A DNA stretch of 64,000 bases from an uncultured Candidatus Binatia bacterium (GTDB lineage Bacteria; Desulfobacterota; Binatia; Bin18). A program made the position numbers and the translations under genes. Under the pieces are notes generated by a model, which did not search any database, had not been told where the DNA came from, and saw only the letters and a program-made list of their open reading frames with translations. The stretch covers positions 4,459,338 to 4,523,337 of the forward strand of contig OY282457.1 of the NCBI GenBank assembly GCA_958296235.1. The letters are read 5' to 3'. Below, in pieces: positions 46,086-54,416 of this stretch (its first letter is position 1; every line of letters begins with the position of its first letter).

Positions 46086-47181
46086 CGGTGATACCCTGCT
46101 CCGACTGGAGATGGAGCCGGTTGATAGTTTGTTTTTCCGCGACGCGCGGCCGTTCGAGGCAGCCAGCCGTGCGGCGTCCGGTCTGCCCATGCCGCAGACC
46201 TTGGCTGGCGCTGTTCGCAGCCTGCTGCTGGAGCGGCATGGGGTGGATTTTGGGCGGCTTGGAGAACAAACGAGGAACGGCGCTTCCTTTGCCGAAGCTC
46301 TGACCGAATTTGGCACCGAGGCTGCAGCCGTGGCCGCGGTGCGGGTGCGTGGCCCGTGGTTCACACTGAACGGTGAGGTGCTGGCGCCAACGCCGGTCAG
46401 CCTCAGACAAGAGAAGACGGAAGAGGAAACTGAAAAGCAAGACCGGAACGAACATTGCATATTCCGGCTTGATCCGCTCGAATCTCCTCTACCCGGCTGG
46501 CGGCCAGAAAAGCCGGGGATGCTGCCTTTGTGGCGCTACGGTCGGGAGACCGTAGAAGCGGCTCCAGATTTCCTCAAGCCGTCGGGTCTGCACTGTTTCC
46601 TGGAAGGCGGCGTACCGGAACCGTGCGATCTGGCACCGGCAAAAGATGTGTACGAGTTTGAAAACCGCACCGGCATAGGCGTTGATCCGAAGAAAAACAC
46701 CGCGGCGGAGAGAGCCATCTACGGCATCCAAATGCTGTCCCTCAAGCCGAAAGCGGGTCTGTGCGCCGAGCTGAGTGGTCCTGCGATCGCACTGGGTCCG
46801 CTTATGGCCGGACCGATACTGATGAAGTTCGGTGGCGAAGGCCGGCAGGTCATCGTCCGAGCCGAACAGCGGCACATTGACTGGCCGGACGTTCCGCGCA
46901 TTCCAGGCAAGGGCCGGCTTGTGCTGCTGACTACGCCGGCCTGGTTTAACGGCTGGGAGCCTTCGGGGCTCGATCCGGTCGCTGCGGCCGTTGGCCACCA
47001 TCAGGCGGTTTCCGGCTGGGACTTGGCCAAAGGCGGCCCCAAGCCCAACCGCTTCATGGTCCCGGCCGGGTCCGTCTATTTTTTACAACCAGACGCCCAA
47101 GTCCCGGACGCATTGGTCGCTGACGAGGACGCGAGCGTCGGTTGGGGCAGCTTTCTGGAGGGAAACTGGAACTATGTCTGA
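46078..47181 (+). CDS. cmr3: Type III-B Cmr3 (Cas5-like RAMP)
   Basis: This 367-residue RAMP protein has the Cmr3 opening RLEMEPVDSLFFRDARPF followed by GLPMPQTLAGAVRSLLL. It caps the crRNA 5' tag together with Cas10. The ATG overlaps the cas10 stop, and its own stop overlaps the cmr4 start by eight bases, so the operon is tightly coupled. Length is normal for the family. Confidence 0.93.
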   Translation: MADGDTLLRLEMEPVDSLFFRDARPFEAASRAASGLPMPQTLAGAVRSLLLERHGVDFGRLGEQTRNGASFAEALTEFGTEAAAVAAVRVRGPWFTLNGEVLAPTPVSLRQEKTEEETEKQDRNEHCIFRLDPLESPLPGWRPEKPGMLPLWRYGRETVEAAPDFLKPSGLHCFLEGGVPEPCDLAPAKDVYEFENRTGIGVDPKKNTAAERAIYGIQMLSLKPKAGLCAELSGPAIALGPLMAGPILMKFGGEGRQVIVRAEQRHIDWPDVPRIPGKGRLVLLTTPAWFNGWEPSGLDPVAAAVGHHQAVSGWDLAKGGPKPNRFMVPAGSVYFLQPDAQVPDALVADEDASVGWGSFLEGNWNYV

Positions 47182-48061
47182 CAAAACCTTGCTGTTTATT
47201 CACGCCCTGACGGGCCTGCATCCCGGCAGCGGCACGGCCCTGGACGTGGTCGATTTGCCGGTGCAGCGCGAGCGTCACACCGCCTGGCCGCTGATACCCG
47301 GCTCATCGCTCAAGGGCGTCATGCGGGCCGAATGCGCGGGGGATAACCGGGAGGATGCGGACGTGCTGGCGGCGTTTGGGCCGGAGCCCGGTGCAGCGTC
47401 CTACCATGCGGGAGCCGTCGCCTTTTCGGATGCGCGCATTCTCGCTTTCCCGGTACGCTCGCTGACTGGGGTGTTCGCCTGGGTGACGTGCTCTGACGTA
47501 CTGAATCGGCTTTCGCGCGACCTTGGGCTTATCGGCGGCGGCTTCCCTGCTGTTCCTACGGTTGAGAAAGACCAAGCCGCCTGCGCCGAGGACAGCCCAC
47601 TGATCGCGCACGACGGACGGCTGATGCTGGAAGAGTTCGAGTTCTCACGCGGTGGTGACGCAGGAGAGATAGCGGACTGGCTTGCAGAGCGAGCCGTGGA
47701 GGACCCGGGTACGCAAGACAGGCTGCGCTCCCATCTTGCCGTTCTGCACAATGATGATTTCACCCACTTCGTCCGCAACGCCACCGAGGTCGTAGCCCGG
47801 GTCGGGCTTGACTACGAACGGAAGACCGTTCGCACAGGCGCGCTCTTCTATGAGGAGTATCTACCGGCTGAGACGCTTTTTTACTCGCTGGTGATGTGCA
47901 GCAAAAGCCGCCTGGAGTCGCACCCCAGAAGTGCTGCCGACATCCTCCAGTGGCTATGCGACAAGGCCCCTAAGACGCTCCAGATTGGCGGTGGCGAGAC
48001 GGTCGGCAAGGGCTTCTGCGCGGTCCGCTTTGCCGGTCCGCTCCAGGGAGGGAAACAATGA
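47174..48061 (+). CDS. cmr4: Type III-B Cmr4 (Cas7-like RNase subunit)
   Basis: This is the 295-residue backbone RAMP. The segment GSGTALDVVDLPVQRERHT holds the aspartate in VVDLPV (Asp27) that matches the catalytic residue of Cmr4, and PLIPGSSLKGVMR is the family glycine loop. It cuts target RNA at six-base intervals. It overlaps cmr3 by eight bases and cmr5 by four. Confidence 0.93.
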   Translation: MSDKTLLFIHALTGLHPGSGTALDVVDLPVQRERHTAWPLIPGSSLKGVMRAECAGDNREDADVLAAFGPEPGAASYHAGAVAFSDARILAFPVRSLTGVFAWVTCSDVLNRLSRDLGLIGGGFPAVPTVEKDQAACAEDSPLIAHDGRLMLEEFEFSRGGDAGEIADWLAERAVEDPGTQDRLRSHLAVLHNDDFTHFVRNATEVVARVGLDYERKTVRTGALFYEEYLPAETLFYSLVMCSKSRLESHPRSAADILQWLCDKAPKTLQIGGGETVGKGFCAVRFAGPLQGGKQ

Positions 48062-48483
48062 GCGACAGCCGGCCTACTCTCGACCAACGCCGCGCCCAAC
48101 ACGCCTGGAAAGCGGTAGAGCGCGCTGGCGGGCTGAGCGACAAAGACAAGAAGGACTTCGCCCGCGAAGCCAAACGGCTACCCGTCCGCATCAAGACCGC
48201 CGGCCTGGGCCAAGCGCTGGCCTTTCTCAATGCCAAGTCGAACGGCGGAGATTGCCGGGGTCGCCTGCTGAAGGAGTTAGGCGAGTGGCTGTTGAGAGAG
48301 CGTCGTCTGGCCTCTCGCCCAAACGGGGCCAACGACCACGACGCCGTAATTCGGGCGATCATTGACGGGGATGCCGACTTGCTACGCCGTGCCGCCGAGG
48401 AAGCGCTGTTGTACCTGCAATGGCTGACCCGGTTCAGCGAGGCCGAGTTCAAGCCTGATGAGGACGAGGACAATGCTGACTAG
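48058..48483 (+). CDS. cmr5: Type III-B Cmr5 (small subunit)
   Basis: This 141-residue, mainly helical, charged protein starts LDQRRAQHAWKAVERAGG (after MSDSRPT) and contains KRLPVRIKTAGLGQALAFL, the Cmr5 core. It forms the helical inner belly of the Cmr complex. ATGA overlaps the cmr4 stop, and its end overlaps the next gene by 11 bases. Confidence 0.92.
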   Translation: MSDSRPTLDQRRAQHAWKAVERAGGLSDKDKKDFAREAKRLPVRIKTAGLGQALAFLNAKSNGGDCRGRLLKELGEWLLRERRLASRPNGANDHDAVIRAIIDGDADLLRRAAEEALLYLQWLTRFSEAEFKPDEDEDNAD

Positions 48484-50692
48484 GGAACCGATCCTACCGC
48501 AGTCTACGCGCAAGCTCGTAGATACGGATAAGCCGCTAGTTTCGCTCGGTCAGCGTCATCCTGGTCTACAACTCGACAAGCTGTCGCCCGTCGGTGACGG
48601 TAAGATGGAGGCTCAGAAATCGGCTCTGGTTCATGTGACCAAGACGCTTCGGGACGAGAAATTGCTTGAAGACCTTCTGGCCCGTCGCGATGACACGCTT
48701 CAATCTCTCAAAGCACAACGGCTACGGATGACCACGCGCGGCTCTCTGACTCTGCACCTGTCACGGTCGGGCGCGCTGGAGAACGCCGGCATTGCCCTGC
48801 ATCCGGTCTACGGCTTCGTGTATCTGCCGGGCAGCGGCCTCAAGGGCTTGGCTCGCGCCTGGGCTGAGACGGTATGGGCTCCTGCACAGCATCAGATTGA
48901 AGAAGCCTTTGGCTGGAGTCCAGGATCGGAGCGTCATAAAACTTGGCGGCCAAGCGAACTCGAACTCCGAAAAGACGCCGCGGCCGGCCGTTTGGTATTC
49001 CACGACGCTTGGCCGGTCCGCTGGCCTCGTTTGATCGTGGACGTCATCAACAACCACCATGACAAATACTATAAGGGCCAGGACGACCCCGGTGACTGGG
49101 AAGACCCGACTCTAGTCTACTTTCTCGCCGTCGGCGGGGGCGAGGAGTTCGAGTTTGCCATCTCTGACCGCAGGCCGGCCAACGATGGGCTGCTTGAAGA
49201 AGCCTGCGGCTGGCTTAAGGAGGCGTTGATAACTGAAGGCGCCGGGGCCAAGACCGCGGCCGGCTATGGCCGCTTCAAGCCGACTGAAGGCGAACCTTCC
49301 GCGGCGCTCTCGCCCGATTTCGCCAAGGCCAGTTTTGCCATAGAGAGCTTTGACTTGAAGCTGGTCACACCTGCCTTTCTCGCCGGTGCCGATCAAAAAC
49401 GGGAAGACTGCGACCTGCGTCCGGCCACCTTGCGCGGCCTGCTGCGCTGGTGGTGGCGGACCATGCACGCCGCTCACCTCGACCGGGATACGCTCAAGCG
49501 ACTGGAAACCGCGGTGTGGGGCGATGCAAAGTCGGGCAGCCCGGTACGCCTTGCGGTGGATTACGTCAAAGGTGGGCAGCCGGAGCAGTACAACAAGAAA
49601 GCTCAGCAGTTTGAAAGCCTGCCGAAACCACGGAGTGGGCAAAAGGTTACTCAGGGACTATTCTACGCCTCCTACGGCATGGCGGACGATCCCAATAAGG
49701 AAAACCGCTGGTCCCGACCGGCAGGGTCCTGCTGGCGATTGACCTTGACCGCAAGGTCCGGCCGGTTCAGCGGCGTTCCGCTCACACCCCAGCAGTTTTT
49801 GGAACAGGCCAAGGCTGCGTTGTGGCTGCTGACGCAGTATGGCGGCGCTGGCTCGCGGTCGCGCAAAGGATTCGGCTCATTCCAGGATATTGAGGTACAA
49901 GGCATTGGATCGAAAGAGGATTGCTTCGAGGCCGCGGCACGGTTCCGGGATAGCTGCGGCCTTGAAGGAGCGGCCCGGTCAACAGACGCGCCCGCGCTGG
50001 AAGACGCGCTGAGCATGGAGCAGGCGACGGCCTGGAATGATCCTTGGTATGCGCTCGACCAGACCGGCATGGCGCTCCAACTGTTCGCCAAGAGTCGTGA
50101 CGCCAAGGAGCGTATCGCGCTCGGCCTCCCGCGCAGTGTGGGCAGGGTACCTCTCAAAGCGGGAGAAATCGAACGGCATGCCTCTCCGGCGTTCTGGAGC
50201 TTTACGACCGGCCAAGACGGGAAGCTCTCGGTCCGCCTTGTCGCATTTCCTGCGGCGCGGCTGCCTGACAAAGCCAAGAGCAAGAAAGTCCTGCAAAGAT
50301 TCATTGGCTCCGCATCACAAGAATTGAAGCGGGAAGCAGACAAACCCTCACGCCCGATTACAGGCCCGCGGCGGGTGAATTCCCTGCGCCCGGCCCAAGA
50401 TTCTCATAAAGCCGCTCTTCCGAAACCGAATGAGCGTGTCGATGCTGAACTTTTGGAGGAGAAGACCAAGAAAGGCGGCTGGAGGGCTAAGCATAGAGAC
50501 AGCGGCTTACAAGGCCCAATCCAGGATAATCCCAACGTGCCCGCTGAGGCCAAGCCGGGTCAGCGCGTGAAACTGACGGTCGCCTCCGTGAGTGCAAAAG
50601 AGATGGCCTTCAGATGGGCCGAACCTCCACCGCCTAAGAAAAGAGCCGCCCGGAACAAACGACCGGGACCTGGAAGAGGAGGGCGTCGATGA
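48473..50692 (+). CDS. Cmr6-Cmr1 fusion protein (two RAMP domains)
   Basis: This 739-residue protein joins two RAMPs. Residues 1-270 are Cmr6: GIALHPVYGFVYLPGSGLKG at 106-125 and the glycine loop GAGAKTAAGYGRF at 256-268. Residues about 290-620 are Cmr1: LKLVTPAFLAGA, RPATLRGLLRWWWR at 316-329, and GAGSRSRKGFGSF at 458-470. The last ~90 residues form a beta-rich then very basic tail ending PGPGRGGRR. No separate cmr1 or cmr6 exists in the locus, so this one chain should cap the 3' end of the complex. GAGGA precedes the ATG at 48473. Both glycine loops are intact. Confidence 0.9.
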   Translation: MLTREPILPQSTRKLVDTDKPLVSLGQRHPGLQLDKLSPVGDGKMEAQKSALVHVTKTLRDEKLLEDLLARRDDTLQSLKAQRLRMTTRGSLTLHLSRSGALENAGIALHPVYGFVYLPGSGLKGLARAWAETVWAPAQHQIEEAFGWSPGSERHKTWRPSELELRKDAAAGRLVFHDAWPVRWPRLIVDVINNHHDKYYKGQDDPGDWEDPTLVYFLAVGGGEEFEFAISDRRPANDGLLEEACGWLKEALITEGAGAKTAAGYGRFKPTEGEPSAALSPDFAKASFAIESFDLKLVTPAFLAGADQKREDCDLRPATLRGLLRWWWRTMHAAHLDRDTLKRLETAVWGDAKSGSPVRLAVDYVKGGQPEQYNKKAQQFESLPKPRSGQKVTQGLFYASYGMADDPNKENRWSRPAGSCWRLTLTARSGRFSGVPLTPQQFLEQAKAALWLLTQYGGAGSRSRKGFGSFQDIEVQGIGSKEDCFEAAARFRDSCGLEGAARSTDAPALEDALSMEQATAWNDPWYALDQTGMALQLFAKSRDAKERIALGLPRSVGRVPLKAGEIERHASPAFWSFTTGQDGKLSVRLVAFPAARLPDKAKSKKVLQRFIGSASQELKREADKPSRPITGPRRVNSLRPAQDSHKAALPKPNERVDAELLEEKTKKGGWRAKHRDSGLQGPIQDNPNVPAEAKPGQRVKLTVASVSAKEMAFRWAEPPPPKKRAARNKRPGPGRGGRR

Positions 50693-50739
50693 CGACTTAC
50701 ACCTCCGTGCAGTCGGACGCATGATTGGAGGATGTGACT

Positions 50740-51480
50740 ATGGCAATCTCGCAGACCTCTGCCGATGAACACACAACCACCCGCCACGCCCCGGCCGGCG
50801 GAAAACCCTCACACGCCGCGGCCATACAGCCGCCCCCATTGGAAAACGGGGACCGGCTGACACGGGAGGAGTTTGAGCGACGGTATGCGGCCATGCCGGA
50901 CGTGAAGAGGGCGGAACTGATTGATGGAGTGGTATATATGGGTTCACCTGTTCGCTTTCGCGCTCACGGCAGACCGCACATCTTACTGCTCACTTGGCTG
51001 GGGCTGTATAGTACTCTCACTCCAGGGGTTCTTTGTGCGGATAACACCACTGTTCGGCTCGGCTCCGATACCGAGCCGCAGCCGGATGCCTTGCTGCGCA
51101 TAGAGCCAGAGGTGGGTGGAAATTCGCGGATCAGCGCAGACGATTATGTGGAAGGCGCTCCAGAGTTGCTGGCCGAAGTCGCCGCCAGTAGCGCTTCGTA
51201 CGACGCGCATGACAAAATGGACGTCTATCGCCGTAGCGGGGTACAAGAATATCTTGTCTGGCGTGTGTACGACGAGCAGCTTGACTGGTTCGCTCTTCAC
51301 GACGGTGAATATATCCGTCTAGCGCCTGATGAGTCTGGCGTGATTGCCAGCCAGGTATTTCCGGGGCTGCGTCTGGCAGTCTCGGCCTTGTTGGCCGGTG
51401 ACATGGCGCGGGTTGTGGCCGAGTTGCAAAAAGGACTGGGCACAGCCGAGCACGCCGCGCTTGTCGCTCGATTGGGATAG
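50740..51480 (+). CDS. Uma2 family (DUF820) endonuclease-like protein
   Basis: This 246-residue PD-(D/E)XK-type protein has GDRLTREEFERRYAAMP, VKRAELIDGVVYM, EPQPDALLRI and PELLAEVAASSASYDAHDKM followed by YRRSGVQEYLVW, the full Uma2 pattern. GGAGGA eight bases upstream supports ATG 50740. Uma2 genes are abundant in some phyla and are of unknown function. Here it is inserted between the cmr genes and the CARF effector in the same orientation, with 47- and 44-base gaps. Whether it works with CRISPR is unproven. Confidence 0.83.
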   Translation: MAISQTSADEHTTTRHAPAGGKPSHAAAIQPPPLENGDRLTREEFERRYAAMPDVKRAELIDGVVYMGSPVRFRAHGRPHILLLTWLGLYSTLTPGVLCADNTTVRLGSDTEPQPDALLRIEPEVGGNSRISADDYVEGAPELLAEVAASSASYDAHDKMDVYRRSGVQEYLVWRVYDEQLDWFALHDGEYIRLAPDESGVIASQVFPGLRLAVSALLAGDMARVVAELQKGLGTAEHAALVARLG

Positions 51481-51524
51481 CCGGCGCGGTGGAGTGCGTT
51501 TCAATTTCTCGGAGGAAGACGCCG

Positions 51525-52877
51525 ATGACGAATGACAGAACAGAGCAAAAAGCGCTGGTGCTGACCGTCGGAACGGGCGACGCCGACAACATTGAGCGGA
51601 CCTTGCTCGGACCTATGCTGTTGAGCATTCGGCACGGCAAATGGGACCGGGTCGTCCTGCTTCCATCTCACGAGACGCAAAAGGTCGCCCAGGTCCTGTC
51701 CAAACGCCTACAAGCAGAAGGCTATCCCCATATCGCGATAGAGACATTGCCCGAGAAGGGTCAAGAAAATAACGCGGACGCCTGTTTCGGGCGTTTTGAT
51801 TCAGTGCTGGCCCAACTCCTTGTTGAGGGCTTCGCGCCGGGCAGCATCGTCGCGGACTTCACCCGAGGGACCAAGGCGATGAGCGCCGCTCTAGTGCTGG
51901 CGGCGATAGGCCGCGACATCCCAATCTTGCGCTATGTCCATAGCGAACAGCGAGACAATCGCGGCATGGTGGTCCCCGGCACCGAAAAGGTCGGCGAGAT
52001 ACGGACGACCCTGGCGACCGTGCGCCGCCGCCTTGATCTCGCCGCGGATCTGATGCGCCGTGGTGACTTCGGTGCAGTGATCGAACTGCTACCCGACCTC
52101 AATAATAAGATCGCCGTTAAGCTCGTGCCGCAAGCCGCACAACCCAAGTTTGCCGCCCTGCGTGCAGCGGCGCAAATCTACGCTGCCTGGGACCGGCTCG
52201 ACTACAAGGCCGTGCAGACTGCGATTGAAGCGATGAAACAGCTTGGACCGACGGCTAGAGAGGCAGACGCCTTCGCGCCGACCCCGGCAATGTGCCGATG
52301 GCTCAAGAGGTTGGCTCGGCGTCCAGAGCAGACCGACCGCGCAAAGATGGCAGACTATCTGCGGATGCTGGCCTGCGACCTGCTCGCCAATGCAGAACGC
52401 CGTCTTCGCGACCGGCACTTTGAGGATGCCCTGTTGCGCGGCTATCGGGTACTCGAATTGATTGGGCAGATCCGACTGTTCGCGCGCGGCTACGACAGCG
52501 CCGCCCTGTCAGCGGACGATGAGACGATCAAGGTATTTCAGGAAAAGTTAAAGGGAAGAGGAGAGCATGGTTTCGGTGAGAATAAAAGCGGTCAGAACAA
52601 GGGAACGTTGACCGCTCCCCGCGAACTCACCGCCCGTTTGCTGAAGCATCTTGGTGATCCACTCGCCGAACGATTGCTCAAGTTCGGTCTGCAAGGCAAA
52701 TTCCGAACCAGCAGCCGCAACCGTAGCGTCCTGATACACGGTTTTAAGGCAACGGCATTGGACGAAGACGCTTTACGAAAAGTTCTAGCCGACCTCGAAG
52801 AGCTGCTGAACGAAGATGATGAGAAGGCAGGCGAGCGATTGAAGGTGGGGAGAAGCCTGCTATTTTCCGCGGAGTAG
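51525..52877 (+). CDS. CARF-HEPN effector, TIGR02710/Csm6-like
   Basis: This is a 450-residue protein. The CARF domain starts ALVLTVGTGDADNIERTLLG and carries the ligand motif DFTRGTKAMSAALVLAA (about 111-127). A helical linker and a C-terminal HEPN domain follow, with RNRSVLIHG (Arg398/Arg400, His405) fitting the R-x4-H RNase motif. It would be switched on by cyclic oligoadenylate to cut RNA non-specifically. GGAGGAAGACGCCG leads to the ATG. It lies four bases before cas1. Confidence 0.87.
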   Translation: MTNDRTEQKALVLTVGTGDADNIERTLLGPMLLSIRHGKWDRVVLLPSHETQKVAQVLSKRLQAEGYPHIAIETLPEKGQENNADACFGRFDSVLAQLLVEGFAPGSIVADFTRGTKAMSAALVLAAIGRDIPILRYVHSEQRDNRGMVVPGTEKVGEIRTTLATVRRRLDLAADLMRRGDFGAVIELLPDLNNKIAVKLVPQAAQPKFAALRAAAQIYAAWDRLDYKAVQTAIEAMKQLGPTAREADAFAPTPAMCRWLKRLARRPEQTDRAKMADYLRMLACDLLANAERRLRDRHFEDALLRGYRVLELIGQIRLFARGYDSAALSADDETIKVFQEKLKGRGEHGFGENKSGQNKGTLTAPRELTARLLKHLGDPLAERLLKFGLQGKFRTSSRNRSVLIHGFKATALDEDALRKVLADLEELLNEDDEKAGERLKVGRSLLFSAE

Positions 52878-52881
52878 CGTC

Positions 52882-53913
52882 ATGCCGACCCTCTACGTCA
52901 CAGAACCAGGCGCGGTGGTGCGCCGCTCGGCCGGTTCCATTGTGGTGACGGTCGATAAAGACCTTGACGGTCCCGGACCGGAGCCCGAGCGCCGGCATCG
53001 GCTGATTGAGGTCGAACCCCACCGGCTGGAACTCATCTCCCTGGTAGGCCGCGTGCATATTACCTCTGACGCTACCCAGCTCTGCCTGGAGCAGGGCATT
53101 GCGGTCGCGTGGTTTCGGGCCAATGGAGACTTCGTGGGCCGCCTCGTCCCTGAGCTGTCGCGGACAGCCGACCTCCGTCTGGCGCAGTTCCGCATGGCAG
53201 ATAACGATCAGCAGGCCCTCCCGCTCGCCCAGACTTTTGTGTCGGCCAAGCTCCACAATGCCGCGGGGGTGCTGACGGCCCTGCGCTCCAACCGTCGTGG
53301 TGAGCCGGCCCTGGGGCGGGCAATCGGTGAGCTCAAGGCGATGGCGGAGACGATCTCAGAGGCATCCAACCGGGAGGTGCTGATGGGCTTTGAGGGAGAC
53401 GCGGCGCGGCGCTACTTTGCCGGCCTGCGGCTCGGGTTTACCGGCGACATTGACTTTACAGGCCGCGCCCGCCGACCGCCGCCGGACCCGGCCAACGCCT
53501 TGCTGTCCTTTGGCTATGTGCTGCTGGGGAACGCTCTGTCCAGCCTGCTGGAAGCGCGCGGTTTTGACCCCTACCTCGGCTTTATGCATACGGTCCGTTC
53601 CGGTCGCCCGAGCCTGGCGCTTGATATGCTCGAAGAACTGCGGCATCCGGTCGTAGACCGCTTCGTGCTGCGGGTTTGCAACCTGCGCCAGTTGCGCCCT
53701 GGGCATTTTGAGTCCGACCCGGAGCGGGGCGGGGTGCGTCTCACCCGCGATGGTCTGCGGACGTTCTTTCGCGCCTGGGAAGCGTTCATGGATGCTCCCT
53801 TGCCGGGGATTGAAGCGGACGTTCCACCAGAGGACTTGCTCCGCCGTCAGGCCGACCGCCTGGTCGCTCACGTGCGCGGCCATGAGCCCTACCGGCCGTT
53901 GCTTCTGGACTAG
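52882..53913 (+). CDS. cas1: CRISPR integrase Cas1
   Basis: This 343-residue protein has the metal site Glu171 (GFEGDAARRYF), His236 (LGFMHTVRSGRPSLALD) and acidic residues in MLEELRHPV, all intact. The N-terminal beta domain (SLVGRVHITSDATQLCLEQG) is normal. No reverse transcriptase domain is fused. It sits between the CARF effector and cas2. Confidence 0.96.
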   Translation: MPTLYVTEPGAVVRRSAGSIVVTVDKDLDGPGPEPERRHRLIEVEPHRLELISLVGRVHITSDATQLCLEQGIAVAWFRANGDFVGRLVPELSRTADLRLAQFRMADNDQQALPLAQTFVSAKLHNAAGVLTALRSNRRGEPALGRAIGELKAMAETISEASNREVLMGFEGDAARRYFAGLRLGFTGDIDFTGRARRPPPDPANALLSFGYVLLGNALSSLLEARGFDPYLGFMHTVRSGRPSLALDMLEELRHPVVDRFVLRVCNLRQLRPGHFESDPERGGVRLTRDGLRTFFRAWEAFMDAPLPGIEADVPPEDLLRRQADRLVAHVRGHEPYRPLLLD

Positions 53914-53931
53914 TTGTGAGGAGTTATACTG

Positions 53932-54219
53932 ATGCCTCGTTTTGTCGTATGCTATGACATCACCAGTGACCAGCGCCGCCGGAAGGTGGCTGAATGCCTG
54001 GATGCGTACGGGGACCGTGTGCAGGACAGCGTGTTCGAGCTGCTGGTTGATCGGGCGCTCTTTGACAAGTGTATGGCCGCGCTATCCGGCCTGATTGATC
54101 CGACCGAGGACACGGTGGCTGTTTATCGGCTGTGTGCCGCCTGCGAGAAGGAGCGGTTGTATCTCGGCACGGGTGAAAAGGCCGCGCGAGTTGGCGAAGA
54201 AGATGTATTCATCGTGTGA
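53932..54219 (+). CDS. cas2: CRISPR-associated Cas2
   Basis: This 95-residue protein starts FVVCYDITSDQRRRKVAEC, with the conserved Asp of the ferredoxin fold, and contains DRVQDSVFELLVDR. It dimerises and bridges two Cas1 dimers during spacer capture. GTGAGGAG lies upstream. The CRISPR leader starts right after its stop. Confidence 0.96.
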   Translation: MPRFVVCYDITSDQRRRKVAECLDAYGDRVQDSVFELLVDRALFDKCMAALSGLIDPTEDTVAVYRLCAACEKERLYLGTGEKAARVGEEDVFIV

Positions 54220-54416
54220 GCGGCTATCGTAACCAGTAACAGCACTGAAAACCAGGTGAGGTTACGAAACCGGGAAACGCTTTGAAATTGCTACAGTTTC
54301 ACGCCCTCCGCCGAATTGAGAGCCGCCCGTTCAGGCGATGTGCAGCGTATGATTGCTGGAGGTGACGAAAAGTATGGGGATAAACCTTTGTCAGACAAGC
54401 AAAAATCTGATGGACG
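54220..54416 (+). promoter_or_regulatory. CRISPR leader
   Basis: The 197 bases between cas2 and the first repeat hold no gene. Position, and the accumulation of decayed repeats at the far end of the array, mark it as the leader, with transcription on the plus strand. I could not fix a -35/-10 pair with confidence. The segment 54340-54366 resembles the region before the Uma2 gene. Confidence 0.75.

Noticed and set aside
43449..50692. Type III-A (Csm) assignment
   Set aside because: Cmr3, Cmr4, Cmr5, Cmr6 and Cmr1 motifs are all present, and no Csm2 or Csm5 is seen.
52882..53913. Reverse-transcriptase-Cas1 fusion, prompted by the RNA-like hairpin spacers
   Set aside because: Cas1 is of normal length with no RT motif (no YADD), and no RT gene is nearby.
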